From NCBI GenBank assembly GCA_019321725.1, contig CM033113.1, positions 1,612,001 through 1,676,000 on the forward strand: a stretch of DNA of 64,000 nucleotides, written 5' to 3'. Position numbers and translations under genes: made by a program. This document shows, one piece after another, positions 1 to 13,653 of this stretch (position 1 is the first letter of the stretch; the number at the start of each line of letters is the position of its first letter). The notes under the pieces were generated by a model. That model was given only the letters and a program-made list of their open reading frames with translations, was not told the DNA's origin and did no database searches. The DNA is from Paulownia fortunei (Eukaryota > Streptophyta > Magnoliopsida > Lamiales > Paulowniaceae).

Positions 1-96
1 CACACAAACCAATTGCTTGTTGTGTTCGTGTAGTATACGTAGATCATGTCATTGCCACTCTTAAATGGGACTGCAAGGGCATTACTTGTATTGCAG

Positions 97-556
97 GATG
101 TGAATCTTGCTCTATTCATTTGGTTATGTTCTGACTTAGCATCTCCATTCAGGTCAAGAGCTCCTTGTGTGTATGCCTTGTTTATAAATGATTACATGCT
201 TCTGCTATCAATAGTCTTTTTCTTTTCTTTAATCTTATGCAAATGAAGCACTTATTTGTAATGCTTTGATTCAAGTTAGGTACTTGATTTAATTAAGAAT
301 AAAAATTCCCCATGGTTTGCTTACCCTTATGCATTTCTCATAATCTTCCAGGGAGTTCGTAAACAGTGTCTGGTGTATCAAGATTCTGTCACCTCAAGAG
401 GTTCAGGAGATGGGAAAACGAGGCTTGGAACTTCTGAACTCTGTTCCTCTTCAGAGGTTGCCCCTTCCAAATGGCAGTTGTGATGGCTATGCAAGCCGAC
501 AGGAGGCCAGGAATATGAGTGCTGGCATACCATCTGTTGGGACTCTTGATTTCTGA
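97..556 (+). CDS. C-terminal exons of an unidentified plant gene (5' partial)
   Basis: Two exons can be joined in one frame: 97-152 (after a TTGCAG acceptor, ending before gt at 153) and 352-556 (after CTTCCAG, ending in TGA). They encode 86 residues, starting DVNLALFIWLC, running through FVNSVWCIKILSPQEVQ and ending GTLDF. The splice keeps the codon phase: two bases at the end of the first exon are completed by one base of the second. The rest of the gene lies left of the window. I do not recognise the family. The first exon is hydrophobic and the last 30 residues look poorly structured. The terminal exon is more secure than the one before it. Confidence 0.5.
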
Positions 557-2791
557 ACCAATTTTACGAGTTATGTCTCTGCTTGTAATATTAGTATCAT
601 GTCCAACTCTGGTAGGCAAGAAAATTCTGTTTCTAACTTGAGCCTTATATAGAAGCTATATTACTGTAATTATGTAGTACATCCTCCTTTGTTCTCAGCA
701 TTAACGCAAGAGTACTAGTATCTGTGAAATAGCTGTAGTTTCTATTGTCAATCTATTTAAAGCTCTTAAATTTTGGATATTGAAATGTTGTGATGTTCAC
801 TTCAACCCAAAATGAAAATCGTGATCATTGTTTGCATATTTGGTGTGCTTACCTGAAACCTTTGATTTTTTTTATCTTTTTTTGGAGATTGTGATGAGTT
901 TATGATGTTATTCTTTGGATTTAAATCTGTTATTGTTAGATAATTCCCTTGAATGCGAAAGCACTTGGTCCCTCATAGTTGTTTGGTTTTCACCACACTA
1001 AACAATGCTGTTCCCAAACCGAATAGTCCATTAACTTATTCTTTGCTGGGAGAAGTATAGACGATAGGTGACAGTCTTTTGTTAAACTGCATCATGAAAC
1101 AGTAACCATTTCTCTGATTCTACAGGCCCTTTTGATTATGTTCATATTCCTGGGAAGAGAATTGATAGCATGCATTTTTCCCATTTTTCAGTGAAGAAAA
1201 ATGACAGCAACTGCTCGCAAGGCTTTGGAATGACCCTGCATGCGAATAATATCCTTATAGAATTGAGCATTTATGGTCTTTACAGATTAAGTGGGTATGT
1301 CTCGCAAGGTGTTTGAGTCCAGCTAAGAAAGTTGTATGCACAGGGGTCTCAGAGATCGAATTCCCTTATCTTGTCTTCCCTCATCCCAAGCCTTGGTTGC
1401 TACTGGTGATACTGCAGGTTGACAATATAACAAAGCAAAGGTGGGGTAGGCATTCTAGTTCCAATAATTCTCATATGACTCCCACCTTTTTCTAACATGT
1501 GGGGTTTCTTTACCCTTGTGCAGAGTTGAAGGGCAAGTTGTTCACATTGTTTGATTGACCCCCCATGGCCTCTGCCCCTCTGAAGAGTGCTTCACTTGTT
1601 TAACGTATCAATGTGGTGTATCATACATGCTATGCAGTAAATGTACTGCTTTGCCAGGGCTCGGCTATTAATTTGTGGAAAAAAGATTTTGATGACCTTA
1701 CTTCATCCAGGCAGCCAACTTTTGGGATTAGGGCATTGCAGCTACTTTTAACAATTATTTAAAGATTGGACTAGGGCAGGACCATTGGTGAAAGTTTTGA
1801 ATTAACGGGTGCTGGGGACGGATCCAGAAAATAAAGATTGTGGGACAAAATTTAGATAATAAAGTATTTTTAATTTTTTAGGAGATAAATTTTTAAATTT
1901 TTATAATTTTATATATTAATTTTAAAAAAATTTGTGGAGTTGAGAGGAGGCCGCCGCCGCTCATCTCCTCTTTGAGTCGGTCTCGACTGCAATATTCCCT
2001 ACATCCATTATTGGATGAACAGGACGAGTGGTGAAAACACCATTCACCTAGTAATTTAATGGTGGCTCACTTAATAACCCAATGACTAGTGCATTAGTCC
2101 AGAATGATCCGTGATATTTGAACCAGAAAATAGGATCTGTAAAAAATTGATTCCTTCTTCAATTCCAATTCTATACCCTCCACTGTGCGCTAAACTTGGG
2201 GCAGGAGAAATTTCTGATGCCAAATTGCTGGTGAAACTGAAAATTTTGGTTGATATAGACTTCATAGTTGGCTTGAAATGTATTGCCCGTTTTAGGTGAT
2301 AATTGGATTAAATAAAAAACTAAAATTTCATGGAGGGGGAAAGCCCTTTCTTGGGTACCACAGGGTTTATAGGACATAAAAGCTCCAAAGTTAGATTATC
2401 TTTCAGTACATTCATGGATGTTTCAGAAGACCAGAGGGTAGGGAAGCAAGAAATGATCTTATTTACTCACTATGAATTACTTCGAGCAATAAGAAGTTTC
2501 AAATCAACATTGAACACAGTCTGTATGCACCACATATATAACAAAAAAGAGCAGTCATTACACCTAACTATACAGGTTGTAACTGAAGGCATGTATAATT
2601 GCAGAATTGCAGTCCCATTTGATTGTCAATAGATACAAAGATGGATAAACAATAGAGGACAGGACAGCACTACTCCAATGGTATGACTTAACATTGAGAA
2701 AGTATTCCAATGGAGAGCACCTCTGCATGTTCTGCTGAGAATTATAGTTGGCCATATCGGGTAATTTGGTTGTGCAAACTTCCTGGCTCAA
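557..2791. other. Convergent intergenic region with 3' UTRs and a degraded repeat
   Basis: This lies between the 3' end of the left-edge + strand gene and the 3' end of the remorin gene. It presumably holds both 3' UTRs. Around 1810-1990 is a patch starting at GGACGGATCCAG, then AT-rich sequence, then GC-rich GGAGGCCGCCGCCGC. That looks like a degraded transposon end, but I could not find a matching second end. Short open frames here (for example 2330-2632) show no family resemblance. Confidence 0.5.
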
Positions 2792-5700
2792 TTATGACCA
2801 ACCACAGCAGATAAAAGGAGATGATGGAATTCGACCGGTTTGGCAAATGTACTCTGCCTGTGCTGCAGTTTTTTCTGCCTGCCGATTTTTTCTAGCTTCG
2901 GCAGCAGCCCGTTTTTCCTCTGATTTTTGCCTTGCCAATGCTATCTTCTTTACCATCTTTGCTTGAGCTTGTGCTCTCATTTGCTCAATTTGGGCCTGAA
3001 AGTCAATTTTCACTCACAGTTGTAACCAAAAGCTTCTTTCTTGTTGATTATTTCGATATGCAAAAGGCAGTATACAAACACATAATGTAGAAAATAGTTG
3101 TACATAAAAGCTTGACCAGTTTAGCAAACAATTATAAGCAACTAAAATGTGGAATTGGATGTAATGCATCTAAGTTTCCTCATTGGAGCTTGTTGCTAAA
3201 ACTTTATTCTTTCATCAGGTAGATACTGATATAACCGAAGAGTGCAGCATGAGGCTTTCCAAGTTGGGGAACTCTGAAATTGGTGAAATATTAAGAATCT
3301 TTCACAATTTGTGGTGTGGAAATCATCCATGGTAGTCACCATAAAGATCTACAAGATCACGAAATGACAACCAAGCTCACCAGAAAAGGATCAAGCTAGG
3401 ATTAAAATGGCAATGTGTTGCCAATCATACTAAGATTAGGACTGTGGGCAGTATCAGAATTTGGTACAATTCCAGGACATCTGATATTTGATGCTGTAAA
3501 AAGAAGAGATATGACCAGCCAATTTGATTTCGTACACCATATTAATGTCGGAAATTAACAAAAATAAGGGATTCACCTCCTGTCATTTGCATAAAGCTAA
3601 AAACTCAAAATAAAATCGGGCATGTGTAACAACAATCATAGAAAAATAAGGAAGAGTCTGATCAGTAATAAAACTCTATCAACCATCATGGGGCTACAAT
3701 CGCCAATATGCAATTGAGAAAATTGCATTGCTGTGATGTAATACTGTATATTGAATCTATGGATAAGAGATGAGATATCTACCTCTATTTTCCTCATTTC
3801 AGCTTCAAGCCTTGCTTTCTGCTGACTCTCCCATGCTTGAATTCTTATTTCTTCTCGTTTAAACCTGACAGCACATTCGATTCAGTCAAAAGTTGAATTT
3901 AATAACATAATTACTAGCTCAGATAATGTCACAATAGAACTATCAGCATCAGCTTCTAGGATGAAACCTGGCAGCGTGTTTAGACTTTTCAGCTTCTTCC
4001 CATGCAGCTGCACGTTTTGCGTTCTCAATCTGTTCAAGCTCATCTCCATTCATGGTTTCATTTCCAGAACTACTTTTTTCTTTCTCATCCTTGCTTGCCC
4101 ATGCAGCAATATTCATCTTACCAAGTTGAACACCCAGGGCGACAATCTCCCTTCTGGTTTTGAGCTTCAGTTCTTGCTCAGACAATTCTTTTTTCCCAGT
4201 TTCAGCTAAGTGTTGGGTCGAATTGCTGATGGAGTGTTCTGTGGGTGTGGGTGCCGGCTCTCCTCTTCGAGGAGTAGAAGGTACAGAAGAAGTTGGGCTG
4301 CGGAGTGGGGTTGTTGCACTTACAGGAGTAGCACTCCTTGAAGGCTCTTGACTTGGAATAGGAGTCATTTCTGTTCCCATGTCTCTCATTGACACTGATC
4401 TTATGGCAGGAACTCCTGCATGATTGCCAAGAAGTCAATCAAGCAAGGCCGTTTCAGAAAGATCAGACTATTGTTTTTCTTTCTTAATTACACAATTTAA
4501 CTTCATCAATTCCCTAACAAAATATAGGGTGATAATCAGTAACAGGTATATCATTTAAGAACATCTGTAATACACATATCTACAAGTAGAAAATTTACCG
4601 CAATCTGCCCCATACATAGAATCAGTTTAGCGTAGCTACAGGTACTGTGTAGGGCCAAGTTTTAATCAAGTGTCCAATCGATGATAGTCAGATGCCTTTG
4701 CTTTAATGATACTAGATACCACTTCCTAATTTAATTTTTGTGAGTAAATTAAAAACCAGTATTCGAACGAATAACCAAGTTTCCAACCTAATTAGGTTGC
4801 AAAGTTTAGCCATGTCCTGCATAATAGAGATTAAAATTTGAAGAGCTTAATGAAGTGACTGTATTTATAGAAGAATATTGCAGGACAAGAGAAGCTATAA
4901 ACATCTGCCACTTCTTTCCTTCTAAGTTCCGTTTTTTCTTTTTTGGCAAAGCTAGGGCACTTCGACCTAATTGTGGGAAAATGCTTAAAAATAAAACCAA
5001 TTCAAGGTATGAGGGCAATAATACCTGTGTTTTCTTCTGTCACACTCTTGGTGCAAGGTAAACCTGTATTATCTACCTCTATCAAATCCTTGCTTCCAGG
5101 GCACAAATCAATTAATGCATTCCCTCCATGTACTTGGCCTGAAATTGGTGCAGCTCCATGGGAAGCAAAAGCAAACTTTGCCGATCCTGTCTGTGAGGCA
5201 GGCTGACAAAAATCAACCCTCTTCACTGATGGCTTATTTTCAGCATTTGTGGACTCTGGCACAACTCTCACCATATTTGTGGCTGGTGGCCGGTTCACTT
5301 GATTTTGTAGATTGGTCTTCTTTAAAATATTGGATTGCATATTTTGCTTGTTCATGATCCACTTCTCTGCATCATTCCATTTGGACGACATGGGTCTCGA
5401 CAAGGATCTTGTCACAGAATGGTGGAGTGATCTCTCCCCTTTATGGAACTCAAAGCTCGATGTGCTATCATAATCAAGATTTTCATCTTCACATGTTCTA
5501 ACCGGGTGTACTGAACTAGAATTACTGCCATCAGCCTTTGAAACTAGCTGCATTCTAAAGCGACCGGCATCCCCATTATCCCTTGCTACAAGCTCCTTTG
5601 ACTGCAATGGATTTCCATCAACTTGGCTTACATCTAACGTAGCACTACCAGATTTAATTGGCAGAACTTCTGAACTTGAAGCTGCACCAAAAAAAAAAGG

Positions 5701-6644
5701 GGGATACAGGCCTAAAATCAGCACTAAGTTTGCACAATCTAGATTATTAAAACCAACTCTCTCAGTTTCGGAAATAAAATTGATGTCCCCAGAGAAAACT
5801 TCAAAATCTTAATTACTCTAATTTGCAATCAGTGCTAATTATTGTTCAGAATAAAAAGTACATCTTCTAGTAATCATTTCATAAACATCAGCAATTACTT
5901 CTGAGCCAATAAAAACAGTTCAAAGCAGATTCAAGCCCCAAGGTTGACCTGCTCTGGTTTACAGTATTTAAAAAACTAATACCATCTACCATTAATACAG
6001 TGATTTAAGGCAAAATCATCGAACCTTCCTCGCCAAAATCTCCATTTTGGGCTGCCAACAAGCTGTTCTTGACAAACTCTGAATCCTCCAGCCTAGCAGG
6101 AGATGTTCTTGAAGAATTACTGTTTGATCCATCCTTTTTCTTCTGATGGTGTGACCCTACAAGCTTCATCCTCAACTTGCTTGGAGATATCATACCAGTC
6201 TGCATTAAGCAAAAAAATAAATAAATGAAAAAGTTCAATACTACTAGTTTTCTCAAATTGAGAAAATCTAGCACACCCCACCAAAGAAAATTTCAAAAAG
6301 ATTTTAACTTTTATTACCCAAGAACAAATAGAATAGGACCCATCTAAGTAATCTTACTCAAATTCCGTTTTAATGTTTCATGGAAAAGCCAATGCTCAGA
6401 AAACCAGTAATCCAGTAATTGGTATGCTCAGATCAGAGAACATTTGATTCCACGAAAAAAACAAAGTCTTACAATAATTTATTTGAAACCCATTTGAGAT
6501 AAATGTATCAAGATAAAACAACAGCTCTCAGAAACGGAAAAGACAAATGCATGTATGTATGTGAAAAAACAAAGCTATGATAATCATATTAGGTGCATAA
6601 AAAGAAAACAATACCTGAACTTTGTGTATCCTCTCGTACTCCAT
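2792..6644 (-). CDS. Remorin family protein (group-6-like, long N-terminal region)
   Basis: Remorins are plant-specific plasma-membrane nanodomain scaffold proteins, held to the inner leaflet by their C-terminus. Six coding exons on the minus strand: 6644-6615, 6199-6025, 5681-5025, 4415-3968, 3864-3783 and 2995-2792, giving 531 aa. Phases close at every junction, and the first exon encodes exactly MEYERIHKVQ, the conserved N-terminus of this subgroup. A long Ser/Thr/Pro-rich, probably disordered region fills roughly residues 60-370. The C-terminal remorin domain follows, with a REIVALGVQLGKMNIAAWAS block and an Ala/Lys/Glu-rich coiled coil (QMRAQAQAKMVKKIALARQK). The tail ends FICCGWS, whose cysteines could be S-acylated. 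Resembles Arabidopsis At1g30320 and At2g02170. The start is supported because the next exon has only internal methionines. Confidence 0.95.
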
Positions 6645-6671
6645 AGATCCTCTCTACTTTTCCCCTTCTAT

Positions 6672-6765
6672 TTCTATCTCTCTATCTCTCTCTCACACAC
6701 ACAAACACGCACGCACGCACTCGCACAACAAAATCTTGAACAGAAGTCTAGAGAGAGAGAGACAG
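6672..6765. repeat. Composite microsatellite in the remorin 5' leader/promoter
   Basis: Consecutive simple repeats: CT-rich (TATCTCTC type), then CA, then three CGCA units, and finally an AG run at 6749-6765. It sits about 30-120 bases upstream of the remorin ATG (6644), so on the minus strand it probably lies in the 5' UTR or core promoter. GA/CT-rich leaders are common in plant genes. A variable-length tract here could affect expression. Confidence 0.8.
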
Positions 6766-7953
6766 GAGAGCTCGCTAAGAAGAAGCCAAAGCTCTTCAAG
6801 GACACAGCTCTGCTAATCTGGCTGAGAGAGAGTATAAGTTGGTGATAAAGGTTGGCGATCTTTTACCGATTTGTTGACTCTCTGCTCGGCGATTATTTTC
6901 ATTTTCAGTTTTTATAACCTTTTTCCTTTTTGGCCTAAACAAATTTTTGTTTGGTCAATCAAGTCCCTAGCAAGCCTATCTAAATGCTCTCTTTCCTTCC
7001 TTTTTATTTTTTTTTAATTTAATTCTCTTTTTTTGTTTGTTTTTGTAATTAATGAACCAACCAAAAAAAAATTGACAAAATTTATCCATTTTCATTCTTA
7101 TTCCAAATAGAAAATACCATCATAATCGAAACAAAAAAATCAGATATTATATTAATTATTTTTCATCTTTTCAATCTGCTTACATGTAATAATGAAATCA
7201 AATTAATGCAATCCATATTATTAATATACATATATATATATATATATCACAATGTGAGCAGCAAAAGATTACTTACAAAAATAATAATAAAAATAATGAT
7301 CAGTAATGAGAGAATCTATGAACCATTATTGAAATATATACTATATGGCTCTGGACATGAATGATAAACAATAAGTGAAGTTGTAATGGCAAAACTTTGA
7401 ATTAATTTTGCTCAGAAAATTTATTGCTTCAAATTGAAATTCTGTCACATTCAATCTTTCAGAAAGGAAAATTTTAAAAATATTATGACAACATACAATT
7501 AATGAGTCTAATCTCCCCTTCACAAAGGGCCATTTTAGAGTTTGTCTTTAACAATTATTATCACAACTAATGTTTGACCATCCATCCCTTCTTTAAAGTG
7601 GATTGAATCAAATAAAATAAAATACATATGTTGTGGGTCGTCCTACTTTTAGAAATGAAATTGAAAAGGTAAACAATAAAAAGAATGTGGAAAAAAAAAA
7701 AGAAAAATTAAAGGGGAAATTAGATGAAAATTCACTTTTGAGTACATGTTCGCATCACTTTTAGTTATGCGCCAATGTATTATTAGTGATAATTTTAGAA
7801 AATAGTTATGTCCCCTGAATTATTAGGCTGTTATACAGAAAGATTAATTTTTATGTTGGAAAAGACTCGACTATATTTGGTGTTATTTTCCAAATGCATT
7901 TTTGTTTTTTCATAATGAAAATATATTTGGTGATTAGATTTCTGGGAAAATAA

Positions 7954-8321
7954 GCGCCCGTTTAGTTTTATTTTCATGTTTTCAGTATTTTAAGGATTGA
8001 AAATATTTTTACTAAGTTTTTGTGTAAAAATAAAAATATGTTTAGATTAGATATATTTAACTTTTGAAATAAAAATATAAAAAAGTATTTGTTTTATGTT
8101 TTTTTTTATGAAAATATGTGAAATGTTAATAAATTATAAAATGAATTTTAGTAATTACATGAAAAGGACGTAAAATATTTGTAATTTTTAAATAAATTTT
8201 AAAAATAAAAATAAATTGTGCTTTTAATAAAAATGAGTAAAACAAATATAGTTTCGAAATTTCATATAATAAAAAATGAAATGATGCTCTTTTGAAAATA
8301 AAAATAAAAATAAATAGGGCT
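7954..8321. mobile_element. Possible MITE (imperfect terminal inverted repeats)
   Basis: The left edge reads GCGCCCGTTTAGTTTTATTT. The right edge, read on the other strand, starts AGCCCTATTTATTTTTATTT. The interior is very AT-rich with no coding capacity. This matches the look of small non-autonomous plant DNA transposons whose ends contain a CCCGTTT-type motif. Divergence is high and I could not confirm a target-site duplication, so this is tentative. Confidence 0.35.
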
Positions 8322-11300
8322 AAAATTTATAATATTCTCTCAAAAATACTTAACAATCATTACTTCAATAATGATATATATTATTATCTCACGATTAATT
8401 ACATCAAAATAATATCGACAAAATATTTATAATTATAAATGTATAAAAGACAAACACATTTTTGTCCTCCATTCTCGCTATTCAAAATATTTTTTCCCAA
8501 AGTTTTTCTCTCAACACAACAATAGAAACAACCCAAAACATAGCCTAATGTTTTACACACTTTTGGTACCATAGGTCCAAGTGACTTTTTTTCTCCTTAA
8601 TTGGCTTTAAAAGGTGTAGAAAGTTCGTTTTCAGGCATCAATTGAATATTTTCAAGAAAAAAGTGAAGAAGAATGATGCCATAAAATTGTCGACTCAAAT
8701 TCAAATCAAAATAAATGGACTTTGCAGAATTTAGGGGCTCCAACTCAAAAACCTATAATAGAAAAAGTATTCATAAAAGCCTTACATCCATTTTTACATA
8801 ATCTTGACAGAAGTAGCCAACCTTAATTTTCTGAGATGCTGAGGAAAAAAAAAAAAAACTACCAAATGTGCTTCTTTTTTCAAACACTAACAAGTAACAA
8901 TTAATACTACACAATTTTAAATTGGTGGGTTCATACCAAAGTACTATACGATGATCCACGATTATAGTTTTTTTAGAGACGAATAATTTCCAACTAAAAA
9001 AACCCTAAAATAAAAGAGAAAAACAAGAAACTTGAATAATATTTTTTTAAAAAAAAATTGATATAATTTCTGCCTCATAAATTTAAGTTGAACCAAAACA
9101 AAAGAGCTATTAATAGTTCAAAAATGGAAGGGGAGAGAGAGAGAGAGAGAGAGAAATGGAGAGAGTGGGTTAATGATTGTACATTGAGTCCAGAACAGTG
9201 GAAGACTTTGATATACGTGTAGTTTGCAGTAGTTGGGATATCTGATTCTTTTTACTTATTTCAGAAGTTATGTATATGATATTAAGGCTTGCAGGCCTAT
9301 CAAATGAAAACAGAAAATAAATAAGGCTCGTGATATTGCCAGAGCTGGATTTGTTGCTTCAGGACCAACTCTTTTATGTGGACAAAAATGCCATTATTCT
9401 TTTTCTCTCCTTTTCAAAATTATACTATTATTTTGAAAAATCTTAATATAAATTATTTTTACACTATTATAATTAAAGTAGTATTATATTATTATATATT
9501 ACATAATATAATACTGCCAACAATCTCGCCACTAATGTTGGTTGATTTTGGAACAAAACTTTTAATGAAAGCAGGTCAATTTTATGGGTACCTCAAACTC
9601 CTCGCAGAGGTTTTCACGATTATGTAAAAGGATATTTTTTTTTTCTCACAAATTTGGCACTACTTTACTAATTTATTTCATTTGACTACTTTTCTGCAAA
9701 TAAAATTAATATCTGAAAAAATAATTTAAAAAAAATCAGTCAAACATACTTAATTCTACACTTCCACCAATGCCCCTACATAATGTGAGTGAGTGAATGA
9801 ATGTAGTAGTATATCAGGAGGAAATAGGATACTGAATTCTATAATCTGATCCTTCCCATTGGTCATACACACACCACCCTAGTCCCTATCCCTACACCCC
9901 CCCCCCCCCCAAAAAAAAAAAAAACCCAGGGGTTCCTGTGTTTATAGTGATGTATGCCCTAAAAACTATACATATAATGGAGTGTATATATATAATTTAG
10001 TAGTATGATTTTAAGGTGCATGGCACAATATTCAAAAGAGACTACTACTGTAGTAATTGGTCAATACCAATCCACTATGATAGAGACCCTAAAATCCCTC
10101 TCCTCTCTCCATTTGTTGCTTTTAACTTAAAAAGTTGAAGAAGTGATTTAAGGAATTTTTATGATTATCTCTTCTTCTTTTTACAAAATTGTTAATATGC
10201 AAATTCTTAATTTAGATACAAATAGAAAAAATAATTATATTACTTAAAACTGTTAAATTTTGTGCACTGTATAAGTACCTATGCTATGATATTAATAATA
10301 TATGTTTTAATTTAAATTTTTTATTATAATTTTATATTGCATTTTATATTATAAATCACGCGTACATGTTTCACGTGTATAAAATATTTTTTTAATTATA
10401 CATTTAAAATTACACATAATAAGAAATGTCTTTGTAAACATAAGTCACCCGATAATCAAAAATAATTAAATATAATTAATAATACACATAATTATCCAAA
10501 AATTTGAAGATAAATAAAATTTACTTTACCAAACTTTGGACAAACCCACAACGTATAAATAAAAACTTTGGAAAATAAAATAAAAGAAAATTAAATTTAA
10601 TCAATAAAAGGCATCCAAAGACCAAAATTTGATAAGAATCATATATATTTATTAGAGGCTAGAACTCATGATTGTGTACTAGGCCAAATTAGGCCAACAC
10701 TTTTAGCTCCATTTTTTGATGCTATAACCTATGATAATGCCATTTTTTTGGGTATTAATTAGCCACCCATTTATACTTTTTATGCTATGATTTTTTATTA
10801 ACATAAAGTTATGCCCATGTGATCACGTAACCCCATACCACAATTTGCCTATACTGAGTTTTGTTTTGATTTGCAATAAGACACATCACATGAAGAGCGC
10901 ACGTGCACAGTCATGTGACATTGGAATTTATTTTTATTTTTATTTTTATTTTTACCAAAAATCAAAAGCCAAAATATGTAGACTCACAAGTTCATGCATG
11001 TACAAGTCCTTAAGCATCACTCATTCAGAGCTTAAGAGGATTAATTATATTAAATCTCATCAAACATTTTTTTTTCTATTTCTGGGGCACAAAACCCTAG
11101 ACTATGCTCCCTGACTGTCACTCTAATCCAAAATATATTAAAAATAATATCCATAAACATAATTATACTCCCAAATTAGGCTCAAAGCCCTAGGGGTAAT
11201 CAAGGGCACCTCTTTCCCATTATTACCCCCCACACCCTTTACCCCCACCCCATTTTCTTGTGATGTGGACTTAAAATTCTAAGGAACATTTTGATTAATT

Positions 11301-12039
11301 GGTAAGAACAGTAAGGGCTTGAAGCATGAGTCCAAAACATTCTTTCTAAGGGTAGGCCATTCCTATCATTAGTTCAAGGGGGGTTGGGGGTGCGGGGTGG
11401 GGTTTGGACTGTGGATTTTGGAACTACATTCACATGGAGTGTTCCTTCACTGGCTGGCCCATTGTCCTCAAATTGGTCTCAAATGTATGGCTTCACATTT
11501 GTGTCCTTGGCCAATGTTTGACCGTACATCATTTTTCTTGCTAATTTATGATGATGATGATGAGATCATCGATAGGGAATGGAATTTGGATACTCCAATT
11601 AATGTACATCTTTGACCACAATGCCTTCACATTGCAAATCAATGTGAAATTCTTCTATTCATAATGAATTAGGGTCCATGGGGTTATTGAATTTATGTTT
11701 GTGTCATATGAGCCACCAACTATTTAGGGACTCAGTCCTGAAATTTTGATACTATATAAGAACATAGTTAGTTTTATATTTTTTTGAGTAATATAATAAA
11801 ATTATCATGATATTCTGATATCATTTAATTGTTAATTTAATTCAACTAATAATTATGTATCAAACATCTAACAAAAAAAGAAAAAATAATATGGAAACAG
11901 ACAAATGTACATATTTTATAGGGACTCTAAGTTAAGACCTTATATTGGTTTCCCAATAGCAAAGAAGGGTTATTGTAAAACAGACAATAGAAGAAGACAA
12001 AGAAAGATAAAGGACCAATGTGATAAAAATAGAGTATTT

Positions 12040-12272
12040 GGGGGGGGGGGGGGTGGGCTTATGGAACTCCACACAAGTCATCCAATAAAGTACAGAGTGC
12101 AGCTAAGTTTACAGTACTTTCCTATGCGTTTGATGTGGATTGGGAGTCACTATTGTCCTGTACAGAAACCTGAATTTTGAACCTCTGAAATACCATCACT
12201 GTAACCCCCCACCCCACCCCACCCCCCAACCCTACCCCACAAAGAAAAAAGAAAAAAGAAAAAAGAAAAAGA
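12040..12272. repeat. G14 run, C-rich tract and GAAAAAA repeats
   Basis: A run of 14 G near 12040-12053, then CCCCA-type repeats at 12205-12239, then about four GAAAAAA units. Within 230 bases the + strand goes from G-rich to C-rich to purine-rich, so it could form G-quadruplex, i-motif or triplex structures. Homopolymer length here is also prone to sequencing error. Confidence 0.8.
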
Positions 12273-13653
12273 AATTGAAAAAAGATTAAAAACTTTGTAA
12301 TGATAGTTCACATGTTTGACTGAGATGGCATGGTTTCTATCTGCTTTCTTTTATGGGTCCTTCAAATTTGTCACTTTTTCTACCAACCCTTTGAAAGTTT
12401 TTGGCAAAAGGCCGTCTTTCTCCACATTCCCATTATTACAGGGACAAGAGCAGCAAGAAAAGAAAATAGATTGTGGGGGGTTTCAATTCAAAAATCTCGG
12501 CTATTCTTTTGGTGGGCCTTTTGCATTTATTAAAACGTTTTATTTTTGTTAGGAGGAGGAAAGGGATACATAAAATCAAAGATCAGCCCGTCAAAGCGAG
12601 TTGTCGGTTGTCTTAAAATGTGATTTAAAAAGGGTTAACTTTGGTAAGAGGGTTCCTTCATTAAAATGTTACTGGTCCAAGCGTCTCAATGCCAATCAAC
12701 ATAAAATCATGGACAATTAAGTGTAAGCACACGAGGTATCTGTTTTTTTGTTTTTATTTTTTAATTTTTTCCATAATTTTGACATAAATGATTGTAAGAA
12801 TTTCATTTTTGGATTAAGATAATTATGCTCATAGATAATTTACAATCAATCTAACAATTATTAAAAACACATATAATGCAACAACTCGAGCTAAAATAAA
12901 ATCTCATCTATAAAGAATTTTTAAACTAATCTTTTGGAGCGCCTTGATATCATTTAGGCCCAAAACACAAAAAGCCCAACCCAAAACTCAACACATGGAC
13001 ACTGATGAATCACTGAATCAACAATTTGGGCTGATGTAGCAGCTAGACCACTAAGCTTATGAACTTTTCCGGGTTGTGGCCCAAAGCACAATGGTTTTGC
13101 CAAGCAATCCACTTAGCTCAAACTTCAACGTTGAGACTCATAAAATCAGGATTTGCGAAAATTGTTCCACTAAATTTATTTAAAAGATTTTATAAACTCC
13201 TATATTTTATAAAATATTTTTAAAATTTATAAGATATTAGATCTTATTTTTAAAATAAATTATTAAAGTGTTTGAATAATATAAAATCATGAAAATTTTA
13301 AAATATTAGGAATGATAATTTTGTAATTAAAATTATCAAAACTAAAAAAATTATTATTTTAAAATAAATTGGGGTTGAGATAATACTTTTTAGGAACTTA
13401 TAAATTTTTTTAAAAAAAATTACCAAATAATTTTTAACACCGTATAAACTTTTAAACAATTTATAAAATATTTTAAAAAGCTTATAAACTTGGGAAGACA
13501 ACCTCTTAATCTACAACCATGATCAAGCTATATATATATATATATGAAATCACATATGTTGAATGAATAGATTTGATTGTATTATTGATCAATATCTCAT
13601 GATACTCGTATTAAACATTTCTTAGCAAAATTGAGGCAAGTGATCAAGAAGCT

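Larger units (their letters stand above)
6766..13653. other. 7 kb intergenic region, AT-rich, no gene supported
   Basis: This covers the remorin promoter side and the 3' flank of the unknown-function gene. Open frames are all under 100 codons and have no recognisable family. It holds simple repeats: an AT run at 7229-7247, a GA run at 9131-9154, C14 followed by A14 at 9897-9924, TTTTA repeats at 10926-10953, a G14 run near 12040, a C-rich tract at 12205-12239, GAAAAAA units at 12243-12272 and an AT run at 13529-13545. There is a possible MITE at 7954-8321 and a palindrome-rich AT block around 13150-13490. I saw no known microRNA, tRNA or snRNA sequence. Confidence 0.6.
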
